From Luzula sylvatica (taxonomy: Eukaryota > Streptophyta > Magnoliopsida > Poales > Juncaceae), in assembly GCA_946800325.1 (NCBI GenBank), contig OX326959.1:18258862-18322861 (forward strand): 64,000 nt of DNA, given 5' to 3'. The notes below the pieces were generated by a model that ran no database searches, had not been told where the DNA came from, and saw only the letters and a list, made by a program, of their open reading frames with translations. Both the position numbers and the translations under genes were made by a program. How positions within the stretch are numbered: the first letter of the stretch is position 1; every line of letters starts with the position of its first letter. This document shows positions 43,601 through 55,080 of this stretch, piece after piece.

Positions 43601-46142
43601 TTCGATTTGATTAAACTTACCTGAAATGTTTTTGGGCGACATAAGAGGAGGAATGGGGCAGTCGTCAGATTGGGGTTAATAGATTAGAGATGGAGATAAT
43701 ATTTAGGTCAAGGGGTATTTTCGTCATATCTAGTATTTTAATTAGAGTTAACAATCATAAAATATTGTAAATTGGATGGTAAGTTAACGATTTGGATATT
43801 TTTGATATTATTTGCCTTTTGGGTGGATATAATTGATATTTTTTAATTTTGAAAGGATAAATTTGTAAGTGTTTTAATTTTGAAAGGACATATTTGATAT
43901 TAGCAATTTTAAAGGGACAAATTTGATATTTTAAACTTTTGAAGGGACATGTTTGAAATTACCCCAAATAATAAAGTAGAGAAAAAGGACTGACACGTCA
44001 GAAGGGCTGAACTGGACTCCTATGCTTGATGCCGCAACATTCGCAATTAAATTGCCATGTGACAAAACCGCTCCCTATAAAAATAAACAAATAATTAATA
44101 TAAATATTATATTAGAGGAAAAAAGATAATTAATTGGTTTAATGTATTTACCTTTGGGGTACCAGTGGTACCGCTTGTGTAGCAAATAGTTGCAATATCT
44201 TCAGGTTTTGGAGGCCGAAATGGTTGGATATTCATTTGCCCCTAATTAAAAATGGAAATATAATTAATTAGAATAAAATTTAACAAATTGTAAATAAATT
44301 GATATTTAAATAAGAAAATAACCTGAGAAATTAGCTTGGAGAAAGAAATAACTTGAACTCCAATACTTGAAGCAATAGGAGGCATATTTTCATCAGTTCC
44401 TCCAACAACCTGAATTACTCAAATTATAAAATAATTAATTATAAATAAATAAAATACTAAAATGTATAATTTGCGTACCACTATGAGACGCACAGTGGGA
44501 ATTTGCGCTGCGAAGCTCAACAACTGTAAAATAGATCAGATAAAAACAAACAAAAAAAACTCAAAATTATGAATTAAAATATAAATTTGCGAAAGGGCCC
44601 CTGCATAGTGCCTAAATTGCATAAAAGACTGCATTGTGCCTAAATTGCATAAAAGAAAAAAACCATCCTTTGGATCATCTAAATTGTAATCACTTCGATA
44701 GTAAGGGACTTTTTTGCAATTTTCAATAATGTTTGGGCTTTTCTGAAAATTAGGCATAATGCAGGGGCTTTTTTGCAAATTCTCAAAATAAAATTATAAT
44801 ATAAAAATCCTTACGCTGCTTAAGGTTTGAGGAACGCAGAATATAGCTTGCACTGAAGCATGATCCACTATATATTGCACCGCATCAGGGCCTGAACAAA
44901 AAATATTAGTAAATTATTAACCTTAAAGATTGAAAATAAAATATATTCTTCATACAGAACTTGGTACCGACCAAGAGTATCATAAAGTGGTACGGATACA
45001 TAAGAATATGCTGCACATGCATGATCCACGATGGTCCACTCTGGCCTATTTATAAAGTATATTCCAATGCTTGCACCCTGTTAAAAAATATTCAAATTAT
45101 TAAATTCATAAAAAATAGAGAAAAGTATCTTCGAAATTTAAAAAGGGAAAAAAACGAACTTGAGATATTTTGTGATGAATAAGGCCAGACCCAATGGCGG
45201 CACGGCTAGTACTTGTTTCTCCATAAGTCATCCATTTGTATCTTTGAAAATTAGAAAAATTATCGATAAGGACTAAAATGGTAATAAAAAATAAAACTTA
45301 AGGGCTGATTTGTAATTCTTACTCTCCAACTGTTCCGTCTACACGAACTCTTGTCCCCAAATATCTTCGATCTCTATAATTCTCAACTGAATACCTAAAT
45401 CAATAAATATTCCATACAAGTCATTATTGTAAAAATAAATAATACAATATAATATAATATGAAATAAGTATGTGTATTTGTTAGTATATTACAAGAAGTT
45501 ATCATGTAAAGTTGAAATTTGAGGGATTTCTGGAAATCGATCCACGAGCTTTAAAGGGGATCGTGCTGATCTGCATTTATGTAAGAAACAAAATTTAATG
45601 AGTTACAAAAATAAGAATGATTTATCAGATATTATGTGAAAGAGAAGTTAATAAATAAATCAGTACCTATATACGTTCCATTTTCCATTGTGAAGTTTCT
45701 CTGGCAAAACCACACTGTACCCTTGCACTGCATTATAGAAATCACAAAATTTTATTCGATTTTGGTCAACAGTACTGAAAACTTAATCAAAATCAACCTA
45801 TGATATTCATTTGATTGTTCAAAAATCAATCTAAAATCATGAATATTCATAGTCTCGATTGCTAATCATGCTCGTCGTTTTCACTCCTTTTTCGTTCATA
45901 CGGAATATAACACATAATAAAAGGTAGATCTTTATTGGAATCAGAGTAGGGGTCCATGGAACTAGCTCAAAACGAATCAAATCAAATGCTTTTCAATAAA
46001 ATAAAATAAAAAAGATACCATTGGCGAATTCTCCAGCAGTAAGATTTCTGCTGAGGCGAGAAGCCTCGTCGGCGGAGACAGAGACCAATCCAAGATGGCC
46101 GGAGATGGCCCTGAGACGACGTTCGGCGGTTGTCTGATCCAT
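40660..46142 (-). CDS. Peroxisomal long-chain acyl-CoA synthetase (LACS6/LACS7 type)
   Basis: I join 23 exons: 46019-46142, 45667-45727, 45493-45570, 45323-45394, 45160-45241, 44972-45077, 44815-44891, 44479-44523, 44323-44409, 44152-44241, 43995-44074, 42651-42744, 42469-42557, 42313-42401, 42098-42227, 41898-42016, 41687-41810, 41519-41605, 41335-41438, 41167-41252, 41010-41096, 40830-40916, 40660-40749. They give 2088 nt, 695 residues, all phases consistent with GT-AG introns. The enzyme activates free fatty acids to acyl-CoA with ATP, here for peroxisomal beta-oxidation. Motifs: [11 protein letters not shown] (AMP-binding P-loop, exons 10-11), EGYGMTETS (exon 16), GWLHTGDIG (exon 18), [15 protein letters not shown] (exons 18-19). 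RLRAISGHL near the N-terminus is a perfect PTS2 (R-L-x5-H-L). The C-terminus is SNL, a weak PTS1-like tripeptide. Intron 11 is long because of a MULE (42802-43965). LACS6 and LACS7 cannot be separated with certainty. Confidence 0.95.
42802..43965. mobile_element. MULE-like element in LACS intron 11
   Basis: The 1164-bp element starts GGGGAAATTTCTTG and ends GAAATTACCCC. The perfect 9-bp duplication AAATAATAA (42793-42801 and 43966-43974) fits a Mutator-like element. Its long terminal arms repeat AAATTTGTCC/GGACAAATTTGATATT words. Internal DNA around 43010-43230 is richer in G+C and resembles part of 54700-54850 in the related element at 52659-55071. It leaves both splice sites intact, so the gene should still splice. 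Noncoding. Confidence 0.85.
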
Positions 46143-47559
46143 TGATTGTGCTTAGCTTAGCTTATCAAGATCTTCACTTCTCTTCTTCTTTATCCACAAA
46201 ATCTTTCTTTTCTTTCAGTATTCGTTTTTTCTCTTTTTCTATTTTTGAGTGCTAATTTGTTTTGATTTTTAAGTAGGCTTCTTTTAGAAGCAAAATCCCA
46301 ATTTCTTGCTTGGCTGAATTTACTTGCTTTTTATATTTAGTTAGTAAAGATATATATATATTTTTTAATTTATTGTTGGTATTTATCTATATTTGTATAG
46401 TTCTCCTTTTCTCGAGGAACCATGGTCCATATCGGTTGGTCTGGTCTTCTAGAATTAATCCTACAATCAATGTGGACTTGTCAATATATTATTTTCTGAA
46501 ATTTTTGAACAATCTCTATATGTTTTGTCAGATATTATATTTAAAAAATTATCATGTTTAGCAAATATAAATTAGGGAAATTTTCAAAAAACTCTCTAAT
46601 TTTCTGAATATCGTAAAAAAAATCTTATCTTTTGGTAAACTCCAAAAAACTCCATGTATCAAATTTTTATTCTCAAATGGCCTATAGAAATTAATATCAA
46701 AAAATATATATGTGACGAAAAATATGTATTAAAGATATATGAAGTTATATTAAATGTATATCAACAAGCAAACAAATACATATATATTGAAAAAATAATT
46801 ATTAAACATATGCCAAGACATACTGCGTAAATAAACATGTATTAATATTTTTAAAAATACATTTAACAAATATAAAATAATACTAAATAAATAAAGGGGA
46901 GTTCTAGGTAGACTCTTTTTAAAAGGGTATTTCAGATATTTGTCAACTAATGGTTTTTTTTTATTAGATTCGGACGTATTGTTATCATTTAAATTTAGAC
47001 AAAATAGGAAGTTTGTATCATTATAATTGAAAAATATCCAAAATACCATTTTAAAAAAATATCTAACATAAGAAAAATGATTTACCATATAACTCCCCAT
47101 AATTAAAATACATGTTGAAAATATGTAAATGTATGTTGTATAGATAAAAATGTGTAAGTATATAGGTCAACTAGGAATAAATAATATTTATAAATATTTG
47201 TTGTTGACCACTTCATAATTAACAATTATTTATAATTACATTATACTTAATAAAAATTCGACATTTTGTATTTATTTTGTGCGCAGTATCAATTAATTTT
47301 AAATATATCAATGAATCTATTTACAAAAAAATTCTCATTTAAATATTATATTTAAAAAAAATAGAATTTAAAATATTAGCATTATTATTTGAATAAATAA
47401 AACAAATCAGCAAAATATTAATTCATATTTTTTTCATTATTTTAATTAAACTTCTATTTTACTTCTTAATTTTTTAAACTACTATATCATACATATAATT
47501 ATGTAATTATTACATTACAATAATATTATACTATATCAATATTTGTATAATATTACACA

Positions 47560-47590
<31 letters not shown>

Positions 47591-47985
47591 CAAGTTTAAA
47601 ATTGTAGAGGAGTCAGACCAGTAGGACCCCATCTAATCGTAATCTCATCACATATATGAGTCAAAACTAAGCAGCTTTATTTGGTACGTCACTCACGAGT
47701 CACAACATTTCCGTTCATATCATAAACTTCTCTCCAGTTTTTTAAAACCACTAATTCCCTTCAATTCACTTTTACTCAATTTATCTCCTTTACACTTGAC
47801 CAACGGAGATCTACAATTTACCAAAACTGGAGTGGTAGTGTTATTAACCTTCCATTAGCCGCAATCTTTTTTATTGAATCTTATTCTTTTCGGACTTAAC
47901 CCGTCATGCATTGGGCTTTATCATTTTTTGAGGCCGAATATTGGATCCACTTAAATACGGATCATTAATGTGTGGCACGCACGAT
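46143..47985. other. LACS upstream region and AT-rich DNA
   Basis: 46143-46300 is the LACS leader and promoter side (pyrimidine- or purine-rich, TTCTTTTCTTTC); no clear TATA box was identified. Beyond it lies AT-rich DNA with a MITE (46896-47098) and an (AT) run at about 47563-47591. No gene recognised. Confidence 0.5.
46896..47098. mobile_element. MITE, about 200 bp, MULE-like
   Basis: Inverted ends GGGGAGTTCTAGGTAGACTC and (reverse complement of right) GGGGAGTTATATGGTAAATC, with further pairing through GGTATTT-GATATTT. The flanks ATAAATAAA and ATAATTAAA agree at 8 of 9 positions, a plausible 9-bp duplication. Confidence 0.55.
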
Positions 47986-48443
47986 GGGCATGTTTGATTT
48001 GAGGGATTTTGATGTACATGGATATGTGAAATACATGTATTTTACTATCTATGTATTTGATAATCCATGTGAGTTGTTTGATTTGTAGTATTTGGTAATC
48101 CATGGATATCAAATTCTTTGTTTGATTCTTGGTACAAAATCCATGATTTTAATATTTTAATGTATATCATTTATTATATTACTATATTATTGTATATTAT
48201 ATTATATTATTGTGTATTATATTATATTATATTACATTGTATTATACAATATGATATTATATTACATTATATTATATTGTTGTACATTATATATTATATT
48301 ATTATATTTAATATTATATTATATGATATTATATTATATTATTTTATATTATATTATATTATATTATATAATATTATTTTGTTTTATATGATATTATTTT
48401 AAATTATATTATATTTTGTTTTAAAGTATATTATATTATATTA

Positions 48444-48481
<38 letters not shown>

Positions 48482-49161
48482 TATATTATTATTACTATTA
48501 TTATTATTAATTATATTATATTATATTATATTATATTATATTATATTGTATTGTATTATATTATATTATATTATATTATATTATATTGTATTGTATTATA
48601 TTATATTATATTATATTATATTATACTCTAATATATATAATATACTATTTAAATTATATAATATTATATTCATATAATACAAATGATTATATTTTTATTA
48701 TTTTATATATATTATATTATACTTTAATATATTATTATATTATATTATTATATAGTATTGTTTTATATTACATTGTATTATTTTATATTATATTATTTTG
48801 TATTATATTATTATGTATTATTTTATATTATACTATATTAATTTTATAATATATTATATTATATTATTTTAAATAATATTACATTATATAATAGAATATA
48901 ATAGAATATAATTATTTTATAATATAATATAATATAATATTTAGCATAATTTATTTATATATTTTGGAAAAATAATTTTATAATGAAATACATGATATAG
49001 CTTATCCATGTATTTTGGAATACCAACTTTTTTGGTGTAGTTCACCATCCACCCTCAAATCCATCTCCACCCTCAAATACACCAAATCAAACAAAGAATT
49101 TTGAGCTTATCCCGTATTTTGAAATACATCTCCACCTAAATCCCTCAAATCAAACATGCCC
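47986..49161. mobile_element. AT-rich element with 24-bp perfect terminal repeats
   Basis: The 1176-bp element has identical inverted termini of 24 bp (GGGCATGTTTGATTTGAGGG and four more bases). It is flanked by GAT on both sides (47983-47985, 49162-49164). The subterminal parts also repeat (CATGTATTTTGGAAT-like words). The core, about 48160-48950, is an expanded TATTATAT array. The termini resemble PIF/Harbinger MITEs, though the usual duplication is TWA, not GAT. It lies 257 bp upstream of the R3H gene start and so may influence its promoter. Confidence 0.75.
48160..48950. repeat. TATTA-type low-complexity array
   Basis: About 800 bp of TATTATATTATAT and TTATTATTA repeats form the core of the element at 47986-49161. 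The long open frames rich in Ile and Tyr that it yields are artefacts of the repeat. Confidence 0.85.
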
Positions 49162-49418
49162 GATAACTAATCCGATACGGTACAAAAGATAGTATATTCT
49201 CTCCTCTTATTTGCTAACCGTCCGATCTTGATCTCACGGTTCATGGATAAAAGGAAACGGCCGTTTTGGGATGAACTGGAGAGGGTTGATCGGAACATTG
49301 GCCATCTGTCCTGCCGATTGCCGTGGAACCCTAGTTCTTCCAACCAAGAAAATTCAAGCGTTGTAGAGGTCAAAGAACGAAGGTTTAATCGGTGTTGAGA
49401 TTTGGGATTGGGTCGATC

Positions 49419-50732
49419 ATGGCGAGTGCGGATCTTTTGAACAGGGAGGAGGAGTTCTTCGCCTCTCTTTTTGATTTGGGCAAAGGTAATTTTTAGATCT
49501 CTTGTTTTCATGGATGAATCTTATTTTAGAGTTAATAATTTAGTTATTAGAAGAGAGGATCTCTTTTTATTGTACTTGTTCTATGATTAGATTGTTATTT
49601 TGTTGCAAAATTAGTCTGTGATCTGGTAGTATAATGAATTGCCATGAATCCAATTAACATATAATGAATTGCAGGTGAAGAAGCAGCAAAATCACGTGGC
49701 AAACTCATAGAGAAAAAGATGGATATTCTCGAGAGCTTAGCTGAAAAGGTAGTATCTTTTTCTTGTATTATTTTATCTCATTATAAAATAGTTTATTGAT
49801 AAATATATGACAAAATATAAAATATTCAGGTTAGTAATAGGAGGTCTAGAAGATGGCTTAATGATCGATTATTAATTGAATTGGTACCGAGATTAAATGT
49901 CGACGAAATTCGAGGCCTATTCGCCCCTCCTCCTTGGGGTAATTTCTCTCGATTCTCAAATTTATAAAATTTAATTAAACCTTTCTTACATTTTATATTG
50001 CAGGTGATGAACAACCTGTTTCAGCATTTTGCATGACGAATGTGCAAGAGTGGGATCGATTCAGAAATATCGACATGGATGTGGAGGTAAAATAAAATTC
50101 ACATAATTTCAACATTGATATACCATTTTGAGCATCAATATAACATTTTTGTACTGTGAATTAACAGTCGAGCATTATAAATGGTAACAAAAAGTCTGAA
50201 AGCAAAGAGAAAACAAAGCCAATGGATAAAGACAAGCAAATCGCATTAAATGCTTGGCACAGGATTGATTGCCAAACCAGAGCTATTTTAAGGCGCTATT
50301 TTCTCTCTGACATTCTAGAAGGCTACGAGGCATGCATTCTTATATTTCACCCCCTCCAAACTTTTAAGTTATCAAATGTACCCCTCGTCGTATTTTCTCA
50401 TAGTATGTTCATGCAGGATCGTGTACGTGGTTTCTTACACGGTACGGACGGTACCGATTCTCTCGTACTTGATGTTCAGTACCCTTTTCACCGATTGCTT
50501 CTTCATGGTGTTTGTGAGGTAATGTCCCGAAATAAATATAAATTATAAAATATATATATTAATGTGTATTTTTGTGAAGTTTTATAATCTGAGGTCTGTG
50601 ACTGAAAACACCATGAAGGACTCGAAGCCTTGGAAAAACACGACGATAAATAGAAAAACGGGGTCGGGTGAGATTCTTCCTAATATAACCCTGGTCCGCT
50701 TCCTGAAAATGGCAAAGGAAGGGGCGTTTTAG
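49419..50732 (+). CDS. R3H-domain protein (R3HDM4-like)
   Basis: I join seven exons: 49419-49485, 49675-49748, 49830-49938, 50004-50086, 50168-50329, 50417-50518, 50580-50732. They total 750 nt and 249 residues. The N-terminal half carries the R3H-associated region (RRWLNDRLLIELVPRLN, then LFAPPPWG and EWDRFRNIDMD). The second half has the R3H domain with its R-x3-H signature in FHRLLLHGVCEFYNL, preceded by YEDRVRGFLHG. R3H domains bind single-stranded nucleic acid; the cellular role of this subfamily is poorly known. Intron 5 (50330-50416) is a GC-AG intron of 87 nt. Being a multiple of three without stops, it could be retained and add 29 residues; the family sequence favours removal. The other introns are GT-AG. 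A transposon ends 257 bp upstream. Confidence 0.85.
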
Positions 50733-52658
50733 TCATTTGGTAATTTGAAGTGAAAAAATGTACATTAATTGCGTCCTTAGTGTATGTTTGGTCCTCTTAT
50801 ATTGCTGATTTGATGTGGTGTTAATGGGGTATGTTATTAGTTTTCAGTTAATTGAATGGGATGCGTGACTTTTTTTTTGTTTAGTTCAAGAAATGATTTG
50901 AATTTACTTTGGTACTTTGTTTAGTTTTCAATTAATATGGTAATTAATTATTAACTAACTATCTGTGATTAACTTAATTTATTATCTCCTTTATTAGACG
51001 CACTACGAGATGAAGAAAGAGGATCATTCTCATTCGCGGCCCATGTGATCAGATGGAACAATCTAATTGAGATCAGTAGTCACATAAATATCTCCTCGTG
51101 CGAGTTTAACATAATTTCAGATTGGAGTCTGGAATAAAGCAAATTTGTGAGCAGACAGAAACTATTATAAACTGGAGAACGACTGTGCGATCCACTTAAA
51201 TTGTGGATTTTGGGCTCGAATTGGGAATCTGATTCGTAGCCACATTCAGACTGTAAATTTGGTTTATGTGGAGAGGCGAGATAGCTTCAAAGCTCGACAA
51301 AACAACTTGTGAAACTGCTTTTATGTTTCTTCTAGATCTGGATTCATAGGGATTGGGAGATATCGTCGGCATAGCGGGTCCAATAGAAAATAGGGATTGG
51401 GATAATTCGTGCTTAGTTCTGTGCGCCTATTTCCTTATTGACCATGCCTACTTCAATTGATTCACTTTGCGGCCCAAACCTTGAAAGAGTGATGGAACAA
51501 GCGATGTCAGACCGATTAAACGGAAGGGAAGAAGTCTTTCAAGGACCTGGCTTCAATAAATATCGAGTAAATGTGATGTCTCATTGACTATCATATAATT
51601 ATCATATGAATTTGATGATTAATTTATCCCCACATTGCAACATAATGACCAATGTTGGTACTCTTACAAGAACCCATATCGAGATTTGTGACTAAAGTAC
51701 TTCTAAAGGAAAAAGAAAAAGAGAAATTAACATGTTATTCTCTAATTCGTAAAGACATATGAAAATATTTTTTATTTTGAAAGTAAATATATGAAAACAA
51801 AAATATCCCATTTCTTACATTTTTCTCTTTATCTTCGAAGAAAAGAAGATATTTAATTTATTTTCGATAAATTAAAAGTAATTTTTTTTTAATTGATTTA
51901 CTTTTACTTCATACTCCATAAGATATTGAATAAAGGTGAACTCTTATTATTACTACAAAAATTTGGAAAATAAACACATAAAGGATCATCAAGAGCAAAT
52001 AAATATACCCGGAACATACAAAATATGGTTAATCCTGCTGTGAGATAAATTATTGTCCAAAAAAAAGAGAAATGTAACTGACTCATTAAAAAGGAAAAAA
52101 GTATGTATTACGTGAGTGTGCACTTTACGTACAAGACATCACTAGGAGAGTGACAAGGTAGTTTGATTTTGGAGCATTTATGCATGTGATTTTGTATGGA
52201 ATTTTTTTTTGAAAAATAACCCCATAATTCAAATATTCCAAATCTAAACCAAAACTGATTTTAAAAACTTGTACTGATTAATTTTTAAAATCAGTTAGTT
52301 TAATTAAGTTAATTAATTGATTTAACTACTAATCAGGAAACACAAAATTTAAGAAAAATAACGGGTTTATAAACCCGATCATGTATTCAAATTGTGTTGA
52401 CTGACAAAGAACCCCAATTTGTACCACAACATAACTATCTACTAATTATATTAATTAACATGATAACTAATAACACGTGTTATTGAATAAAATTTAGTTA
52501 ATATAAAATAAATATTTTAATTAACAAATATAATCTAACACCAATAAATTGTTAGTTGTGTATTTTCTTAAATTATCATGTCAATTTTAACCGTATTTTG
52601 TGCACTTCATGCGCATCCAAAACACACGTCGTCCCTCATCCATATTGTATTTATTGTT
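50733..52658. other. Gene-free stretch downstream of the R3H gene
   Basis: 51000-51600 has more balanced base composition than its surroundings (GGCCCAAACC, GCGGGTCC) but stops in every frame and shows no recognisable domain. It may be an old retroelement remnant. The remainder is AT-rich. Confidence 0.4.
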
Positions 52659-55071
52659 GGGGCAATTTCATATATGTCCCTTAAATTTTTTAAAATATCA
52701 TATTTGTCCCTCTAAAACTGTTAATATCAAATATGTCCTCTAAAAACTAAAAAAGCTTGCAAATTTATCCTTTCCATTATAAACATTATCAAATTTGTCC
52801 ATTTAAAAATAACGTATTATCAAATATATCCAATCCGTTATCTTACCATCCAATTTAACTTAATTTATAATTATTTATTCCAATAAAAATTATAATTGTA
52901 AATTCATATGACCAAAATACCCTTTCTATACTCATTAATGGTATGAACTACTCATTCCAAAAGCTTAGGCATGGAGAAAACAGAGACACGGAGAGAGAAT
53001 GACTGCGCATAATCAAAACCCTAACTTTTGGCGAGAGCATAATCCGAAACACTAACTTTTGAGAGAAAGAAGTCACGAGGTGCCACCAGATGCGTCAGTT
53101 AAGAAGCTGATAAGCGACTATTAGACTAAAGCCAAGAAACGACGGAGCTGACGACGAAACACTTAAATCGGTAGGTTCACTTTTCAATAATTAATATGAG
53201 AAAATGTGTTGATTCTTGGTTATTTCTTTATATTTCAACATAATATCTAGTTTGTTTCGTACTATATCAAATACGGCATTCCCTACGGTAAGAGTGTGTC
53301 TAACTGCCTCCAAATAATCTGCACATAGTTGAATCTGGATAATTTTGAAGTGATTGTCCTAATTAGTTACTCTCAAGATCAGCCAAATGTAGCCCCTTTT
53401 GTAGTTCATTTTAACGAATTCAAGAGTTTTAGGAATGTTTTTTGCAATTATATAATCCAAACCAGCCCATAATTTGTGAATAATTGTAACACATAAATTA
53501 ATACTCTTGGCTCACGATGATTTGAAAATATTCCTCAATTTAACATCAATAAAGCAATTTTTGGTAATGAGTCTTTTTTTGCAGTAATGATGATCAAAGG
53601 AAATGGAGGAATATGATGAAAAACAATGCAAAGTAGTTTCTCAGGGCAGAGTAGTAGAGGGCGACTAAACTGGCCGAGAATGCTAGTTAATAACTTTCAT
53701 TAAGCTGAGTAATAAGTTTCAGTGAAAAAATTTAAAATCTTGAAGTGCCACAAAATCTCCGACTTTACAATTTTTAAGAAATATTTTGTTTGTTATGCTT
53801 CTGCAAAGTAAAAACAGAAACATCAATAAAAAATTATCACAAGTTTTAAATCATTTATTTTGATTTTAGAATTCATTTTTTCGATAATGATTTCAGAATT
53901 CATTATCTTGATAAAAAAAACACCTACCTAATCTTTCTAGCACTTGAAATGAAGAAAATACAACATTATTTTGCATACAAAAATACATCAAATAAATAAT
54001 CAAAATTACAAAAATAATAATTAAATTTAAACCCAAATTCACTATCTAAATAACTCAAAATTACAGCTCACTTCTTCAAAACCATTATCCCTGCATGTCT
54101 AAACCCTCCATTTTTATTTCAACCTCTCCAACGCTACACAAAATAATCATAATGATAGTATAAGTGATAATCGAATCTAGTTAAACATCTGTTAGATGCA
54201 ATTAGCCTCTATTTAAATAGAAATTTATAGTATAAGAGATAATCGATCGATCTCGATCTCGATCGAGAGGGAGGGAATATATCAAAGTAAAAAAAAATAC
54301 TTATTTGAATATGATCAGTACTGACTGGTATGTACCAATGCAGCGATGACGAGCTTTTTTTCATTATTCATTATTTATCCTTAATAAGTACTTCAAATGA
54401 AATTAGTTAATTTAAGATTTTTTCTTTACTAACTAGTATGTACAATTGCGGCAATGCCTGACCATTTCTTATCTTAAGTCCTCTACGTATTAGTTAACTT
54501 GAACTGAAATTGACAAAGCTATATTTTGATCCTAATAATGCCCAAACCATTATAATTAAGAATGATTTAATTTAATCCATATGAATTAAGTCTAATTAAA
54601 CACAATGCAGACTAATTACAACTTCAACTAAACCTAATCCCGTCTAATTGAGTAAATCCAGTCGAAATGTGTATCAATGAGGTAAAGAACTAATCAATAT
54701 ACTGCAAGAGTTTCGCCTCTTGTTCTGTCGTTCTCTGTGAGCTCCACCATGGAAGAGTTTCGCTTCTTGTTCTCTGCTTCTCTGTGAGCTCCGCCATGGA
54801 AGAGTTTTTCGTTTGTCAAGCAACGTGCAAACAAGCTTTGTCAGGAAGAAGCTCGAGGGAGAAGGTATAAGGAAGAAGGTTGAGTATGGATAGCTTTAGT
54901 TTAGGGGTAAGTTAGTAATTTCACTCATATTTTGTTAAGTTTCACGGATCTGTTAGTTCAAGATCAATTTGATATAAGTTGAGTTATAAAGGGACATATT
55001 TGATATTAACTATTTTGTAAGGACAAATTTGATATTTATAGTTTTTGGAGGGACATACAAAAAATTCTCCC
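52659..55071. mobile_element. MULE-like element, 2413 bp, relative of the LACS intron element
   Basis: It starts GGGGCAATTTCATATATGTC and ends GGGACATACAAAAAATTCTCCC. The perfect 9-bp duplication TTTATTGTT (52650-52658 and 55072-55080) fits a Mutator-like element. The terminal arms repeat the same AAATTTGTCC/GGACAAATTTGATAT words as 42802-43965, showing one family. Near 54705-54800 a roughly 60-bp segment (TCTCTGTGAGCTCC and CATGGAAGAGTTTC) is present twice and matches 43125-43170 inverted. It could be a captured gene fragment, but no clear frame is preserved. Confidence 0.8.
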
Positions 55072-55080
55072 TTTATTGTT

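Noticed and set aside
48118..48849. Long open frames rich in Ile, Tyr and Leu
   Set aside because: They are translations of the TATTATAT array inside a transposon. The composition is set by the repeat and there is no domain or start context.
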